A stretch of 64,000 nucleotides of DNA from Cryobacterium frigoriphilum (GTDB lineage: Bacteria > Actinomycetota > Actinomycetes > Actinomycetales > Microbacteriaceae). Where the stretch lies: NCBI RefSeq assembly GCF_004403305.1, contig NZ_SOHE01000088.1:1-64000 (forward strand), in the 5' to 3' direction. Positions 38,486 through 47,304 of this stretch are shown here, piece after piece. Position 1 is the first letter of the stretch, and each line of letters opens with the position of its first letter. A program made the position numbers and the translations under genes. The notes beneath the pieces were generated by a model. It had not been told where the DNA came from. It saw only the letters and a program-made list of their open reading frames with translations, and ran no database searches.

Positions 38486-39068
38486 GTGCTGCTCGGCGTG
38501 CTGACAACATACTGATTCCTTCCCCCGCGGGGGGTAGCCCGGCGAGCATGCAGAGCAGCTCGCCCCAGCCTTCGACATGAGCGGTGAGGTTGTGGTCGAG
38601 CGGCGTCCAGGAGGCACGCAACTCGATCTGGGCACCATCGCCCTGCCGGGCCAATTCACCAAAGCCCGACGATAAAATCTTAGTCGCGGTACCGGAAGCC
38701 GCGACATACCGGGCTCCGCGGGCGTCCAGGGCGTCCACGAGCCAGGTCCAGGTGACCTCGGCGAGAAACGGATCGAGACCGATTTCCGTTTCCAGGGGCG
38801 CCTGCGCGAAGCACACGACGCGAAAGGCCCCGCCCCAGGCATCCGGTTCCTCCGGGTCGTAGAGCAAGATGAAGCGTCCGGTTCCGAGATCCGAGTCGCT
38901 GCCGTGCCGCACCGGCGCGATGTCGGCCGAGAAGGCGACAGCGTAGGGTGCAAGGCGGCTGGGAGCCGGGATTTCGGTGACGATCAGTTCCGGGCGACGC
39001 AGTGCGCTGCGCAGCGCTCGAAGCGCGGCCGCGAACTCCGGGGGGAGCGTTTCCTCTGTTTCAGGCAC
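38478..39068 (-). CDS. DUF3000 family protein
   Basis: 196 residues. FAAALRALRSALRRPELIVTEIPAPSRLAPYA (in part) at the start and AHVEGWGELLCMLAGLPP at the end. Actinobacteria-specific protein found upstream of rnd, as here, sharing overlapping codons with it. Function unknown. Confidence 0.93.
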   Translation of the reverse strand: MPETEETLPPEFAAALRALRSALRRPELIVTEIPAPSRLAPYAVAFSADIAPVRHGSDSDLGTGRFILLYDPEEPDAWGGAFRVVCFAQAPLETEIGLDPFLAEVTWTWLVDALDARGARYVAASGTATKILSSGFGELARQGDGAQIELRASWTPLDHNLTAHVEGWGELLCMLAGLPPAGEGISMLSARRAARG

Positions 39069-39132
39069 GTCTGCAGACTAGAGTTTTTTTTGAGCCCTGC
39101 CGTGAGGCACGCCGTCCAGCCCGGAGGTACGT

Positions 39133-40434
39133 GTGGCAATCTTTCAGCAAGGTGGGGTAAAAGCGGCCGTGACCGGCGGTGTTGTCACCGGCAGCCCTGT
39201 TAACCGCAGCCCTGTCGACCGCAGCCCTGTCGACCGCAGTATCGTGACCGGGGCCGTGGTGGTTGGCATCGTGGTTGCTGGCCTCGCCGTCGCCGTGATC
39301 GCCGGCGCGAGCGTGCTGACCGCGGTGATGGCGCGCACAATCGTCACCCCGCCCCGCAAACGCATCGACGACACCCGGGTGATCGACGTCGACCACGATA
39401 TTGGCAGTGTCTCCCTGCAGGCCACAGCCGATTCGGTGCTGCCGGGGGAGTACAGCCTGTTCTTCGACTCCAACGCCGGTCATGCCCGCCTCGGCGAGGT
39501 GCTCGGTGTCGCCCCCGGAACGGTGACGAGAGCTCTGCTCGGCGTCTACTACGGCGACCTCGCCACGGCGCGCACCGGACGGTTGAGCGGATGGCTGTAC
39601 CGCAGCCCCGCAGACCAGGGTCTCGACTTCGAAAACGTGCTGATTGCGACCACGGCCGGGCCCGCGCCGGCCTGGCTGGTGCCGGCCAGGCCCGTGGAGC
39701 CAACTGGCCCCGCAGAACCCGCGATGCAGCAGCCCTGGGTGATCCAGGTGCACGGTCGGGGCGTGACCCGGGAAGAGGGGCTGCGGGCCATTCCGGTCTT
39801 TCGCGATGCGGGCTACACCTCGCTGTTGATCTCCTACCGCAACGACGGTGAAGCTCCGCGCAGCGCCGACGGCCGCTACGGGCTGGGTGACACCGAATGG
39901 CTCGATGTGGAGGCGGCCATCGAGTACGCGCTGCTGCACGGCGCCTCGGAGGTCGTGCTCATGGGCTGGTCGATGGGCGGCGCGATCGTGCTGCAGACCG
40001 CCACCCGCACCCATCACCGAAACCGAATCCGCGGGCTGGTACTCGACTCCCCGGTCATCGACTGGGCCGATGTCGTCGCGCACCAGAGCACTCTGAACCG
40101 ACTGCCCGTTGCGATTGCGCGCGGGGCCATGCACGTAATGGGGCGCAGGTGGGGCGGGCTGCTGACCGGCCAGGCCGCCCCGATTGACTTTCTGCGATTG
40201 GACTTCGTCGCGCGGGCGAACGAGCTCGCGCTGCCGATCCTGTTGCTGCACAGCGACGATGACGGGTTCGTGCCGGTGACCGGCTCCCGCAAGCTCGCCC
40301 TCAGCCGCCCCGACATCGTCACCTTCGTGCCGTTCACCGTGGCGCGACACACGAAACTGTTCAATTACGACCCGCACGGCTGGACCGGCGCGATCCGGGA
40401 CTGGCTTGCCGCTCAGGCATCCGCATCCAGCTGA
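39133..40434 (+). CDS. Membrane-anchored alpha/beta hydrolase
   Basis: 433 residues from a GTG. After a basic N-terminus with three pentapeptide repeats (RSPVD) comes a transmembrane segment (~38-62). The outer hydrolase domain has oxyanion loop VIQVHGRGVTREEG, nucleophile elbow GWSMGGA, acid HSDDDGFVP and a likely catalytic histidine in ARHTKLFNYD. It resembles serine aminopeptidase S33-type hydrolases. Substrate unknown. Convergent with sufE; the spacer is a 15-bp array. Confidence 0.88.
   Translation: MAIFQQGGVKAAVTGGVVTGSPVNRSPVDRSPVDRSIVTGAVVVGIVVAGLAVAVIAGASVLTAVMARTIVTPPRKRIDDTRVIDVDHDIGSVSLQATADSVLPGEYSLFFDSNAGHARLGEVLGVAPGTVTRALLGVYYGDLATARTGRLSGWLYRSPADQGLDFENVLIATTAGPAPAWLVPARPVEPTGPAEPAMQQPWVIQVHGRGVTREEGLRAIPVFRDAGYTSLLISYRNDGEAPRSADGRYGLGDTEWLDVEAAIEYALLHGASEVVLMGWSMGGAIVLQTATRTHHRNRIRGLVLDSPVIDWADVVAHQSTLNRLPVAIARGAMHVMGRRWGGLLTGQAAPIDFLRLDFVARANELALPILLLHSDDDGFVPVTGSRKLALSRPDIVTFVPFTVARHTKLFNYDPHGWTGAIRDWLAAQASASS
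39190..39249. repeat. 15-bp tandem repeat at the hydrolase N-terminus
   Basis: Four 15-bp units from 39190; the two central ones (39205, 39220) are identical and code RSPVD. Confidence 0.9.
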
Positions 40435-40440
40435 GTCGTG

Positions 40441-40545
40441 ACGGCGGGGCGGACTACTGCGGGGCGGACTACGGCGGGGCGGACTACGGCGGGGCGGACT
40501 ACTGCGGGGCGGACTACGGCGGGGCGGACTACTGCGGGGCGCGCT
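40441..40545. repeat. 15-bp tandem repeat between hydrolase and sufE
   Basis: Seven 15-bp units of ACGGCGGGGCGGACT or ACTGCGGGGCGGACT starting at 40441. The sufE stop codon (40529-40531) is formed within the array, so the end of SufE depends on it. Confidence 0.93.
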
Positions 40546-40969
40546 CGCGCAGCTGACGCTTGGTGCGGGCGAGCATTGCCGACATGCCACGAAGCCGTAG
40601 CGGCGAGACCGCCCGGCGCAGCCCGATCGAGTCGGGAAAATCGTCGGGCACATCGAGCGCCTCTTCGACCGACAGACCGTCGAGGCCCTGCGCGATGATC
40701 GACACGAAGCCGCGGGTCGTCGGGGACTCCCGCGGCGCCGTCGCGAAAATGTGCACCGAACGATCCTCCTCCACCTCGATGAAGATGTAGACCGGCGTCT
40801 GGCATTCTTCGACCCGCTCGAAGAGATCGGTGTGATCCCGGTAGCGTTCGGGCAGTTCGGGCAGCTCATTCGAGAACTCGAGCAGCAGCATGAGCCGATC
40901 ACGCTCTTCGAGGGCGAGAAAATCGTCCCGAATCGCAGCGAGTTGAGCGGGCAGGGCTTGTGCGGTCAT
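40529..40969 (-). CDS. sufE: SufE family cysteine desulfurase partner
   Basis: 146 residues. The sulfur-accepting Cys56 is in the conserved loop VEECQTPVYIF; other marks are TRGFVSIIAQGLDG and DVPDDFPDSIGL. It accepts persulfide from a SufS-type desulfurase and passes it on for Fe-S cluster assembly. Lies 14 bases after the sulfurtransferase gene, same strand, so sulfur handling is coexpressed. The C-terminal codons lie inside a tandem repeat. Confidence 0.93.
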   Translation of the reverse strand: MTAQALPAQLAAIRDDFLALEERDRLMLLLEFSNELPELPERYRDHTDLFERVEECQTPVYIFIEVEEDRSVHIFATAPRESPTTRGFVSIIAQGLDGLSVEEALDVPDDFPDSIGLRRAVSPLRLRGMSAMLARTKRQLRERAPQ

Positions 40970-40983
40970 AGCGGGCGAGCCGG

Positions 40984-41907
40984 TTATCGCGTGAGCGCGG
41001 CAGCACCGACGGGTGCCGGGGCGACTCCGACGTCGGCACCGAGAACGATGGGAACGCGCACGGCGTTGCCCCATTCCGTCCAGGATCCGTCGTAGTTGCG
41101 CACACCCTCGAAGCCCAGCAGGTGCGTCAGCACGAACCAGGTGTGGCTCGAGCGCTCGCCGATTCGGCAGTACGCGATGACGTTGTCGCCCTCGGTGAGG
41201 CCGGCCTCGCCCTTGTAGATGGCGTCGAGTTCCTCGCGGGTCTTGAACGAGGCGTCCGGGGCTGCGGCTCGTGCCCACGGCACCGACGCGGCCGACGGAA
41301 TGTGGCCGCCGCGCAGGGCGCCCTCTTCCGGGTAGGCGGGCATCGTCGTGCGGGCACCGGTGTACTCCTCCGGGGAGCGCACGTCGATGAGCGGGTTACC
41401 GAAGTGAGCGAGCACGTCGTCCTTGAAGGCGCGAATCGGAGCGTCGTTTCGTTCCACTTCGGGGTACACGGCGGGCGCGACCACGGTTGCATCCGTCGTG
41501 ACGCTGCGGCCCTCGGCGATCCACTTGTCTCGTCCGCCGTCGAGCAGACGCACATCCGTGTGGCCGAACAGAGAGAAGACCCAGAGGGCGTAGGCGGCCC
41601 ACCAGTTGGTCTTGTCGCCGTAGATGACGACGGTCGTGTCGCGCGCGATGCCCTTGGCGCCGAGCACGGCGGCGAATGCGGCGCTTCCGACGAAGTCGCG
41701 GTTGACCGGATCGTTGAGGTCGGTGTGCCAGTCGATCTTGACCGAACCGGGAATGTGGCCGGTCTCATACAGCAGCACGTCTTCATCGGACTCGACGACG
41801 ACGAGACCGGCCGTGCCGAGGTGGGCCTGGAGCCACTCGGTCGAGACGAGGCGTTCGGGGTGCGCGTAGGCGGTGAATTTGGATGCCGGATCGAGTTCGA
41901 TGGTCAA
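40984..41907 (-). CDS. sseA: Thiosulfate/3-mercaptopyruvate sulfurtransferase (two rhodanese domains)
   Basis: 307 residues from a TTG at 41907, which follows GGAGG by five bases; no ATG is nearby with a better site. Two rhodanese domains; the second holds active Cys247 in the loop [10 protein letters not shown], the type seen in thiosulfate sulfurtransferases. The first has DGGRDKW and [17 protein letters not shown]. Transfers sulfane sulfur to acceptors; paired with sufE. Confidence 0.93.
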   Translation of the reverse strand: MTIELDPASKFTAYAHPERLVSTEWLQAHLGTAGLVVVESDEDVLLYETGHIPGSVKIDWHTDLNDPVNRDFVGSAAFAAVLGAKGIARDTTVVIYGDKTNWWAAYALWVFSLFGHTDVRLLDGGRDKWIAEGRSVTTDATVVAPAVYPEVERNDAPIRAFKDDVLAHFGNPLIDVRSPEEYTGARTTMPAYPEEGALRGGHIPSAASVPWARAAAPDASFKTREELDAIYKGEAGLTEGDNVIAYCRIGERSSHTWFVLTHLLGFEGVRNYDGSWTEWGNAVRVPIVLGADVGVAPAPVGAAALTR

Positions 41908-42075
41908 GATAACCTCCAGGTTGGGACTGTGTGCGGCTCTGTCACCCGGTGCGGGGCCGGCTGCAAGCGGATTAGGCTTGGACATCTGCCATTACTTAAA
42001 GCTACGCGGAATGGCGGGTGGCCGCTGTCTGCGCGGTCACCGTTCGACACAGAATAGAAGAGACGGGTTGTTTCA

Positions 42076-43140
42076 ATGACTGCAGCTGCCGCGCAGAAGA
42101 CCAAGCGCCAGGTACCCAGGCTCACCGACCGTTCGCCCACCATCACGGGCGCCGAGATCGTGGCAGAGCTGGTTCCGCCGCCGCAGTTCGAGCACGCCTC
42201 CTTCGAGTCCTACCGCCCCGATCTGGCCTACCCCTCGCAGATGGGCGCGGTCGAGAAGCTGCAGGCCTTTGCCGGAGCGGGGCAGGGCCAGCGCACCGGC
42301 GGGTTCTTCTCGCGCAGCCGCAAGGTCAAGGCCGAGCTGCCCGGAATCTACCTCGACGGTGGTTTCGGCGTGGGCAAGACCCACCTGCTGGCCGCCCTCT
42401 GGCACTCCTCGCCGGGCCCGAAGTACTTCGGCACCTTCATCGAGTACACCGCCCTCGTCGGCGCCCTCGGCTACCAGGAGACCATCACGCAGCTGCGCAG
42501 CGCCAAGCTCATCTGCATCGACGAGTTCGAACTCGACGATCCGGGCGACACCATGGTCATGACGCGTCTGCTCGGCGAACTCGTCAAGACCGGCACCCGG
42601 GTCGCCGCCACGTCCAACACGCCCCCGAACTCCCTCGGCGAGGGCCGGTTCGCGGCCCAGGACTTTCTGCGCGAAATTCGTGCCATGTCCGACAACTTCG
42701 AGACCCTGCGCATCGACGGCCTCGATTATCGGCGCCGCAAGGCCGAGGGTCACGCGGTGGCCGTCGAGCCCGAGACACTCGACCACATGGTCACCGCGCT
42801 CGCGCAGCGCGGCTCCCAGGTGACCCGTGACGATTTCGGCGCCCTCATGACCCACCTGGCCACGGTGCATCCGTCGAAGTACGTCAAGGTCATCAACGGC
42901 GTGAGCGTCATCGCGCTCAGCAACGTCTTCCTGCTGACCGATCAGACGGATGCCCTGCGCCTCGTGGCCTTCATCGACCGCGTGTACGACGCGGAGATTC
43001 CCATCATTGCCAGTGGTCGCCCCCTCAGCGAGGTTTTCGATACCGAGATGCTCGCGGGCGGCTACCGCAAGAAGTACCTGCGCTCACTGTCGCGCATCGT
43101 CGCCCTCACCACCGGAGAGCTGCCCCCGCACGCCGAATGA
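42076..43140 (+). CDS. zapE: Cell division ATPase ZapE (AFG1-like)
   Basis: 354 residues. Walker A GGFGVGKTHLLAALWH (~95-105), Walker B LICIDEFELDDPGD and sensor-like RVAATSNTPPNSLGEGRF. AFG1/ZapE proteins are AAA+-like ATPases; in E. coli ZapE destabilises FtsZ rings under stress. Divergent from sseA with 168 bases between starts. Confidence 0.92.
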   Translation: MTAAAAQKTKRQVPRLTDRSPTITGAEIVAELVPPPQFEHASFESYRPDLAYPSQMGAVEKLQAFAGAGQGQRTGGFFSRSRKVKAELPGIYLDGGFGVGKTHLLAALWHSSPGPKYFGTFIEYTALVGALGYQETITQLRSAKLICIDEFELDDPGDTMVMTRLLGELVKTGTRVAATSNTPPNSLGEGRFAAQDFLREIRAMSDNFETLRIDGLDYRRRKAEGHAVAVEPETLDHMVTALAQRGSQVTRDDFGALMTHLATVHPSKYVKVINGVSVIALSNVFLLTDQTDALRLVAFIDRVYDAEIPIIASGRPLSEVFDTEMLAGGYRKKYLRSLSRIVALTTGELPPHAE

Positions 43141-43243
43141 GGGGTCACCCGCTCGACTCTGATTGTCACTGTGCACTCATTCGATGGATGTCTCGGGGCC
43201 GATTATGCGCCTGATCGGGAGCTTCAGTAGCGCTGAAGAATCC

Positions 43244-43281
43244 GTAACATGCAGGAAACACTACGGTGCACTTGCCGAAAC
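43244..43281. promoter_or_regulatory. GlnR-type nitrogen-regulation box upstream of amtB
   Basis: Four pentamers at exact 11-base steps: GTAAC (43244), GAAAC (43255), GTGCA (43266) and GAAAC (43277). This matches the actinobacterial GlnR pattern gTnAC-n6-GaAAC repeated twice; only the third pentamer is imperfect. It lies 66 bases upstream of the amtB ATG. Confidence 0.75.
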
Positions 43282-43346
43282 GTCCTCGCACGATACTGGT
43301 GCTCACACAGACCGGCACACACTGCACACGAGCGTGAGGACAATCA

Positions 43347-44570
43347 ATGGATACCGGAAGCATCGCATGGGGGCTGACAGCCACCGCACTGGTGTTGTTC
43401 ATGACACCGGGTGTCGCCTTCTTCTACGGCGGACTGGTCAAGGCCAAGAGCGTCATCAGCATGATGATGATGAGCTTCGGCGCACTCGGGCTCATCAGCG
43501 TGCTGTGGATTCTCTACGGCTACAACATGAGCGTCGCCGGCAGCGTGACCTCCTTCGCCGGCAATCCGTTCTCCGACTTCGGCCTGGGTGCGATGGCAAC
43601 CGGCGAGTCCGGTAACACCGACCTGATCGGCGCCGCCTACGGCGCCACCTTCGCCATCATCACGGTGGCCCTCATCTCCGGAGCCGTCGCCGACCGCGCG
43701 AAGTTCGGCTCCTGGATGATCTTCGCCGGTGTCTGGGCCACGCTCGTCTACTTCCCCGTTGCGGCCTGGGTCTGGGGCGGCGGCTGGATCCTCAACCTCG
43801 GCGAGACCCTCGGCCTCCCGGGCGTCATCGACTATGCCGGTGGTACCGCGGTGCACATCAACGCCGGAGCCGCAGCCCTCGCGCTGGCCCTGGTCCTCGG
43901 AAAGCGCGTCGGCTTCCAGAAGGGCATCACCAAGCCGCACAACGTACCGCTCGTGCTCATCGGTGCCTCCATTCTCTGGTTCGGCTGGTTCGGCTTCAAC
44001 GCTGGAGCCGAGTGGATCAACGGCCTCGCCAACGTCGGCCTCATCGTGGTCAACACCCTGGGCGCGACCGCCGCGGCCATCCTCGGCTGGATGATCGTCG
44101 AGAAGTTCAAGGACGGCAAGGCCACGTCCATCGGTGCCGCCTCGGGCGCCGTCGCGGGCCTCGTCGCGATCACGCCGGCCTGCGCCAACCTGTCGCCGGG
44201 CTGGGCGCTCGTTCTCGGTATCGTCGCCGGTGCCGTCTGCGCCATGGCCATCGAGCTCAAGTTCAAGCTCGGCTTCGACGACTCGCTCGACGTCGTCGGC
44301 ATCCACCTCGTCGGTGGTGTCCTCGGAACCCTGTACCTCGGCTTCTTCGCCACCGGCACCGGCCTCTTCACCGGTGGCGGCGACCTCGGACAGCTTGCCG
44401 TGCAGGCCATCGCCGCCTTCGCCGTGCTGTTCTACTCCTTCATCGTCGCCTACCTGCTCGGCATGGCAATCGAGAAGACCCTCGGCTTCCGCGTCAAGAA
44501 CGAAGACGAGGTTGCCGGTATCGACACCTTCGTGCACGGCGAAGAGGGCTACGCCCTCGACCGGGTCTAG
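43347..44570 (+). CDS. amtB: Ammonium transporter (Amt family)
   Basis: 407 residues, eleven predicted helices. Conserved FFYGGLVKAKSVISMMMMS near the N-terminus, DYAGGTAVHINAGAAAL with first pore histidine, FGWFGFNAGAEW and the second pore histidine in DVVGIHLVGG. Imports ammonium/ammonia. Usual partner glnK is not downstream. A GlnR-type box upstream predicts induction under nitrogen limitation. A 13-bp GC hairpin follows. Confidence 0.95.
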   Translation: MDTGSIAWGLTATALVLFMTPGVAFFYGGLVKAKSVISMMMMSFGALGLISVLWILYGYNMSVAGSVTSFAGNPFSDFGLGAMATGESGNTDLIGAAYGATFAIITVALISGAVADRAKFGSWMIFAGVWATLVYFPVAAWVWGGGWILNLGETLGLPGVIDYAGGTAVHINAGAAALALALVLGKRVGFQKGITKPHNVPLVLIGASILWFGWFGFNAGAEWINGLANVGLIVVNTLGATAAAILGWMIVEKFKDGKATSIGAASGAVAGLVAITPACANLSPGWALVLGIVAGAVCAMAIELKFKLGFDDSLDVVGIHLVGGVLGTLYLGFFATGTGLFTGGGDLGQLAVQAIAAFAVLFYSFIVAYLLGMAIEKTLGFRVKNEDEVAGIDTFVHGEEGYALDRV

Positions 44571-44608
44571 CTTCTCGCGAGATCAGCACGCAGCACCTGC
44601 GTCACAAC

Positions 44609-44637
44609 AAGGGCACCCGCCACCGGCGGGTGCCCTT
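44609..44637 (+). terminator. Terminator hairpin of amtB
   Basis: AAGGGCACCCGCC and GGCGGGTGCCCTT pair over 13 bp around ACC. GC-rich without a long T-run, 38 bases after the stop. Confidence 0.75.
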
Positions 44638-44755
44638 CGGTGTACCCGGTGCTGCGTGTGCCCGGTGCTGCGTGTGCCCGTGCTGCGTGTACCCGGTGCT
44701 AGCGTCTGTGTCCGATGCCGTCTGTCCGCGACGGATGCCCGTTGCGGGCATGAGT

Positions 44756-44813
44756 GCGCCCGATCCGGGTGGCCGCTACGGCCGTTACCGTAGCGGGCAC
44801 CCGGATCGGGCGC
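44756..44813. terminator. 58-bp palindromic element (26-bp arms), copy 2
   Basis: Arms 44756-44781 and 44788-44813 pair with one mismatch around CCGTTA. Read on the opposite strand it equals the element at 21409-21466 apart from a few changes, including the loop sequence. It lies between convergent amtB and the protease gene. Confidence 0.85.
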
Positions 44814-44902
44814 GTTCGTCAACGCGGGACCGAGGATACGGGCGCGCGCGGGCACGTCCGCCCGAGGCTCGGACCCAGGGGCGGCATCCGCTCTGTGGCG
44901 GA

Positions 44903-46084
44903 CTAGCCGCGCACGCAGGTGCCCGAAGAGACGGGGTCCGTGAGCGCAGCGGCGCCGGTCGCGACCGGTTCGACCTCGTCCATGGCGAGGGCGTACCCCA
45001 CGTTGGCGGTGTCGGTGGACTTGGCGAAGATGACCCCGGCGACCTGGCCGGCATCGCTCAGCAGCGGACCACCCGACTCTCCCTGCTGCACGTCGCTCGC
45101 GAGGGTGTAGACCTGACGCGGGGTCGGGTCCTGGCCGTAGATATCGGCGACGCTCAATGAGCCGACCGAGAGTACCTCCGCGGGGTCGGAGACGAAGGGC
45201 CCACCAAACGGGTAGCCGTCGGCGACGGCGAGGCTGCCGGGCTCCAGGTTCTCGGTGAGTTCGAGCGGCGCCGCCGAGAAACCCTCGACCGCGATCACGG
45301 CGAGATCGTCCACGGGGTCGAAGTACACGATCTCGCCCTGCAGCGACTCGCCCGAGGGCGACTCGATCACGGGAGAGGTGACGCCCGCGACCACGTGGGC
45401 GTTGGTGACGATGCGGTCTTCCGAGACGACGAAGCCGGTGCCGGACTGGCTCTGGCCGCACGAGTACGCGGTGCCGGTAATGCGCACGACGGACTGCTCG
45501 GCGAGTGCCAGCGCCGGGTTGTCGGTGTCGAAGACGGGAATCTCGGGGGCGGGGCCGGTGAACGCGTCGACGACCCGGGGCAGCCCCTGGTTGACCGCGG
45601 CCGAGCGCAACTGGGCGATGAAGGTCTTGACCGGGTCGGGCGTGAGGCGATCGATGCCGCTGATGACCGTTGACGACGCGATCGCGGGGGAGAGAAACGG
45701 CACCCCGAGCGAGCCGACGCTCATGGCGACCATGGACGCGACGAGCGCGGCGGCGGCGGCCGTGAAGACGCCACCGAGAACCCGGTCGATTGGTCCGAGC
45801 TTGATCGCCTTGACACCGCGCCGCAGAACCGAACCGATCGACCCGCCAATCGACAGGCCGATGAAGATCAGCAACAGGGCGGCGGCGATGGATGCGGGGG
45901 TGCGCCATTCGGGTTCCGGCACCCAGGCTCCGACAATGGGAACCACGAAGTATGCCGCGACACCACCGGCGACGAGGCCAAGAATTCCGAAGACACTGCG
46001 AAACAGGCCACTGCGATAGCCGTTGATGAGCGACACGATCAACAGCAGAACAAGCAGCAGGTCGAGAATTGTGGATCCGGCCAT
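44903..46084 (-). CDS. marP: MarP-like membrane serine protease (CvpA domain plus trypsin-like domain)
   Basis: 393 residues. Four hydrophobic segments in the first ~130 residues form a CvpA-like domain, then a periplasmic chymotrypsin-fold protease with His230 (TNAHVVAG), Asp259 (DPVDDLAV) and Ser337 (GESGGPL). Cys209 and Cys390 match in spacing the disulfide that activates Mycobacterium tuberculosis MarP, needed for acid and oxidative stress resistance. I take the ATG at 46084; a GTG 14 codons upstream is possible. Confidence 0.9.
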   Translation of the reverse strand: MAGSTILDLLLVLLLIVSLINGYRSGLFRSVFGILGLVAGGVAAYFVVPIVGAWVPEPEWRTPASIAAALLLIFIGLSIGGSIGSVLRRGVKAIKLGPIDRVLGGVFTAAAAALVASMVAMSVGSLGVPFLSPAIASSTVISGIDRLTPDPVKTFIAQLRSAAVNQGLPRVVDAFTGPAPEIPVFDTDNPALALAEQSVVRITGTAYSCGQSQSGTGFVVSEDRIVTNAHVVAGVTSPVIESPSGESLQGEIVYFDPVDDLAVIAVEGFSAAPLELTENLEPGSLAVADGYPFGGPFVSDPAEVLSVGSLSVADIYGQDPTPRQVYTLASDVQQGESGGPLLSDAGQVAGVIFAKSTDTANVGYALAMDEVEPVATGAAALTDPVSSGTCVRG

Positions 46085-46230
46085 GCGTGCGTTCGTCCAT
46101 TCAGTAGAGGTAGCGGGAGGGGGCACGCGGGCGGTTCGCGGCGGCGACCCCTGTTCCCATGTCTACACGGGCAGTCTCGACAAGTCCTGAAAGAACCGGG
46201 CGCCAACCTGTATTGGGGCAATATGTCTAT

Positions 46231-46264
46231 ATGTCCTGACATTAACCCGAAAACGCGCTATGGT
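46231..46264 (+). promoter_or_regulatory. iolC promoter with predicted IolR operator
   Basis: ATGTCCTGACAT (46231-46242) is a palindrome of ATGTC and GACAT arms around two bases. Its end overlaps a -35 CTGACA (46236-46241); 17 bases later is -10 TATGGT (46259-46264). Repressor binding here would block RNA polymerase directly. Confidence 0.65.
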
Positions 46265-46323
46265 CGGAGTATTCCGTTTCGGACCAGCCATGGACCACGA
46301 CTCAGAAAGTTGTACAAAGACGT

Positions 46324-47304
46324 ATGTCTGAATCCCCCGATTTCTCCACCGCCACCGCCCGCGCCCTCGACGTGCTCACGATCGGACGCGTCGGCATCGA
46401 CCTCTATCCGCTGCAAGACGGCCTGGGCCTGGAACACGTCGAGACCTTCGGTAAGTACCTTGGCGGGAGCGCCACCAACGTGGCCATCGCCGCGGCCCGG
46501 CACGGACTCGATTCGGCCGTCATTACCCGTACCGGAAACGATCCCTTCGGACGCTACGTGCACAACGAACTGCGCCGGCTCGGAGTGGACGACCGGTTCG
46601 TGTCGCCGGTCGAGGGCCTCAACACTCCCATCGTCTTCTGTGAGATCTTCCCGCCCGACGACTTTCCGCTCTACTTCTACCGCGATCCCATCGCCCCCGA
46701 CCTCGTGATCAATCCCGAGGAACTCGATCTCGCCGCCATCCGCAGCGCCCGCATCTACTGGTCCACCGTGACCGGCCTGTGCGCCGAGCCGAGCCGGTCC
46801 GCCCACCACGCGGCCTGGGCCGCGCGCGGTCGGGCACCGCTCACGATCCTCGATCTCGACTACCGGCCGATGTTCTGGTCGTCTCCCGCCGAGGCCAGCA
46901 CCGAGGTTGATCGGGCTCTCGAACAGGTCACGATTGCCGTGGGCAACCGCGAGGAGTGCGAGATCGCGGTCGGCGAGACCGAGCCGCTGCGCGCGGCCGA
47001 CGCCCTGCTCGAACGTGGGGTTGAACTCGCCATCGTCAAGCAGGGACCCAAGGGTGTTCTTGCCAAGACCCGCACCGAAACGGTCGAGGTACCGCCGTAT
47101 TTCGTCGACGTCGTCAATGGACTCGGCGCGGGCGACAGCTTCGGCGGCGCCCTCTGCCACGGGCTGCTGCAGGGCTGGTCGCTGCAGCGCATTCTGCAGT
47201 TCGCCAACGTCGCCGGCGCCCTCGTGGCCAGCCGACGCGAATGTTCGACCGCCATGCCCACGACCGCAGAGGTTGAATCGATACTGGAAGGAATCCGATC
47301 ATGA
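46324..47304 (+). CDS. iolC: 5-dehydro-2-deoxygluconokinase
   Basis: 326 residues, PfkB family. N-terminal GRVGIDLYPLQDGLGLEHV and GGSATNVAIAAARHG, C-terminal VNGLGAGDSFGGALCHG with the catalytic Asp in GAGD. Phosphorylates 2-deoxy-5-keto-D-gluconate in inositol breakdown. First gene of the island; its stop overlaps the next ATG as ATGA. The ribosome site is weak. Confidence 0.93.
   Translation: MSESPDFSTATARALDVLTIGRVGIDLYPLQDGLGLEHVETFGKYLGGSATNVAIAAARHGLDSAVITRTGNDPFGRYVHNELRRLGVDDRFVSPVEGLNTPIVFCEIFPPDDFPLYFYRDPIAPDLVINPEELDLAAIRSARIYWSTVTGLCAEPSRSAHHAAWAARGRAPLTILDLDYRPMFWSSPAEASTEVDRALEQVTIAVGNREECEIAVGETEPLRAADALLERGVELAIVKQGPKGVLAKTRTETVEVPPYFVDVVNGLGAGDSFGGALCHGLLQGWSLQRILQFANVAGALVASRRECSTAMPTTAEVESILEGIRS

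Larger units (their letters stand above)
44571..44902. other. 332-base gap after amtB: hairpin, tandem repeat and palindromic element
   Basis: It contains, in order, the amtB terminator hairpin (44609-44637), a degenerate 15/16-base repeat of GTGTGCCCGGTGCTGC type (about 44643-44705) and palindromic copy 2 (44756-44813). I see no gene in it. Confidence 0.75.

Noticed and set aside
40441-40545. CRISPR-like or coding repeat
   Set aside because: Same reasoning: head-to-tail 15-bp units without spacers. Only the last SufE codons overlap it.
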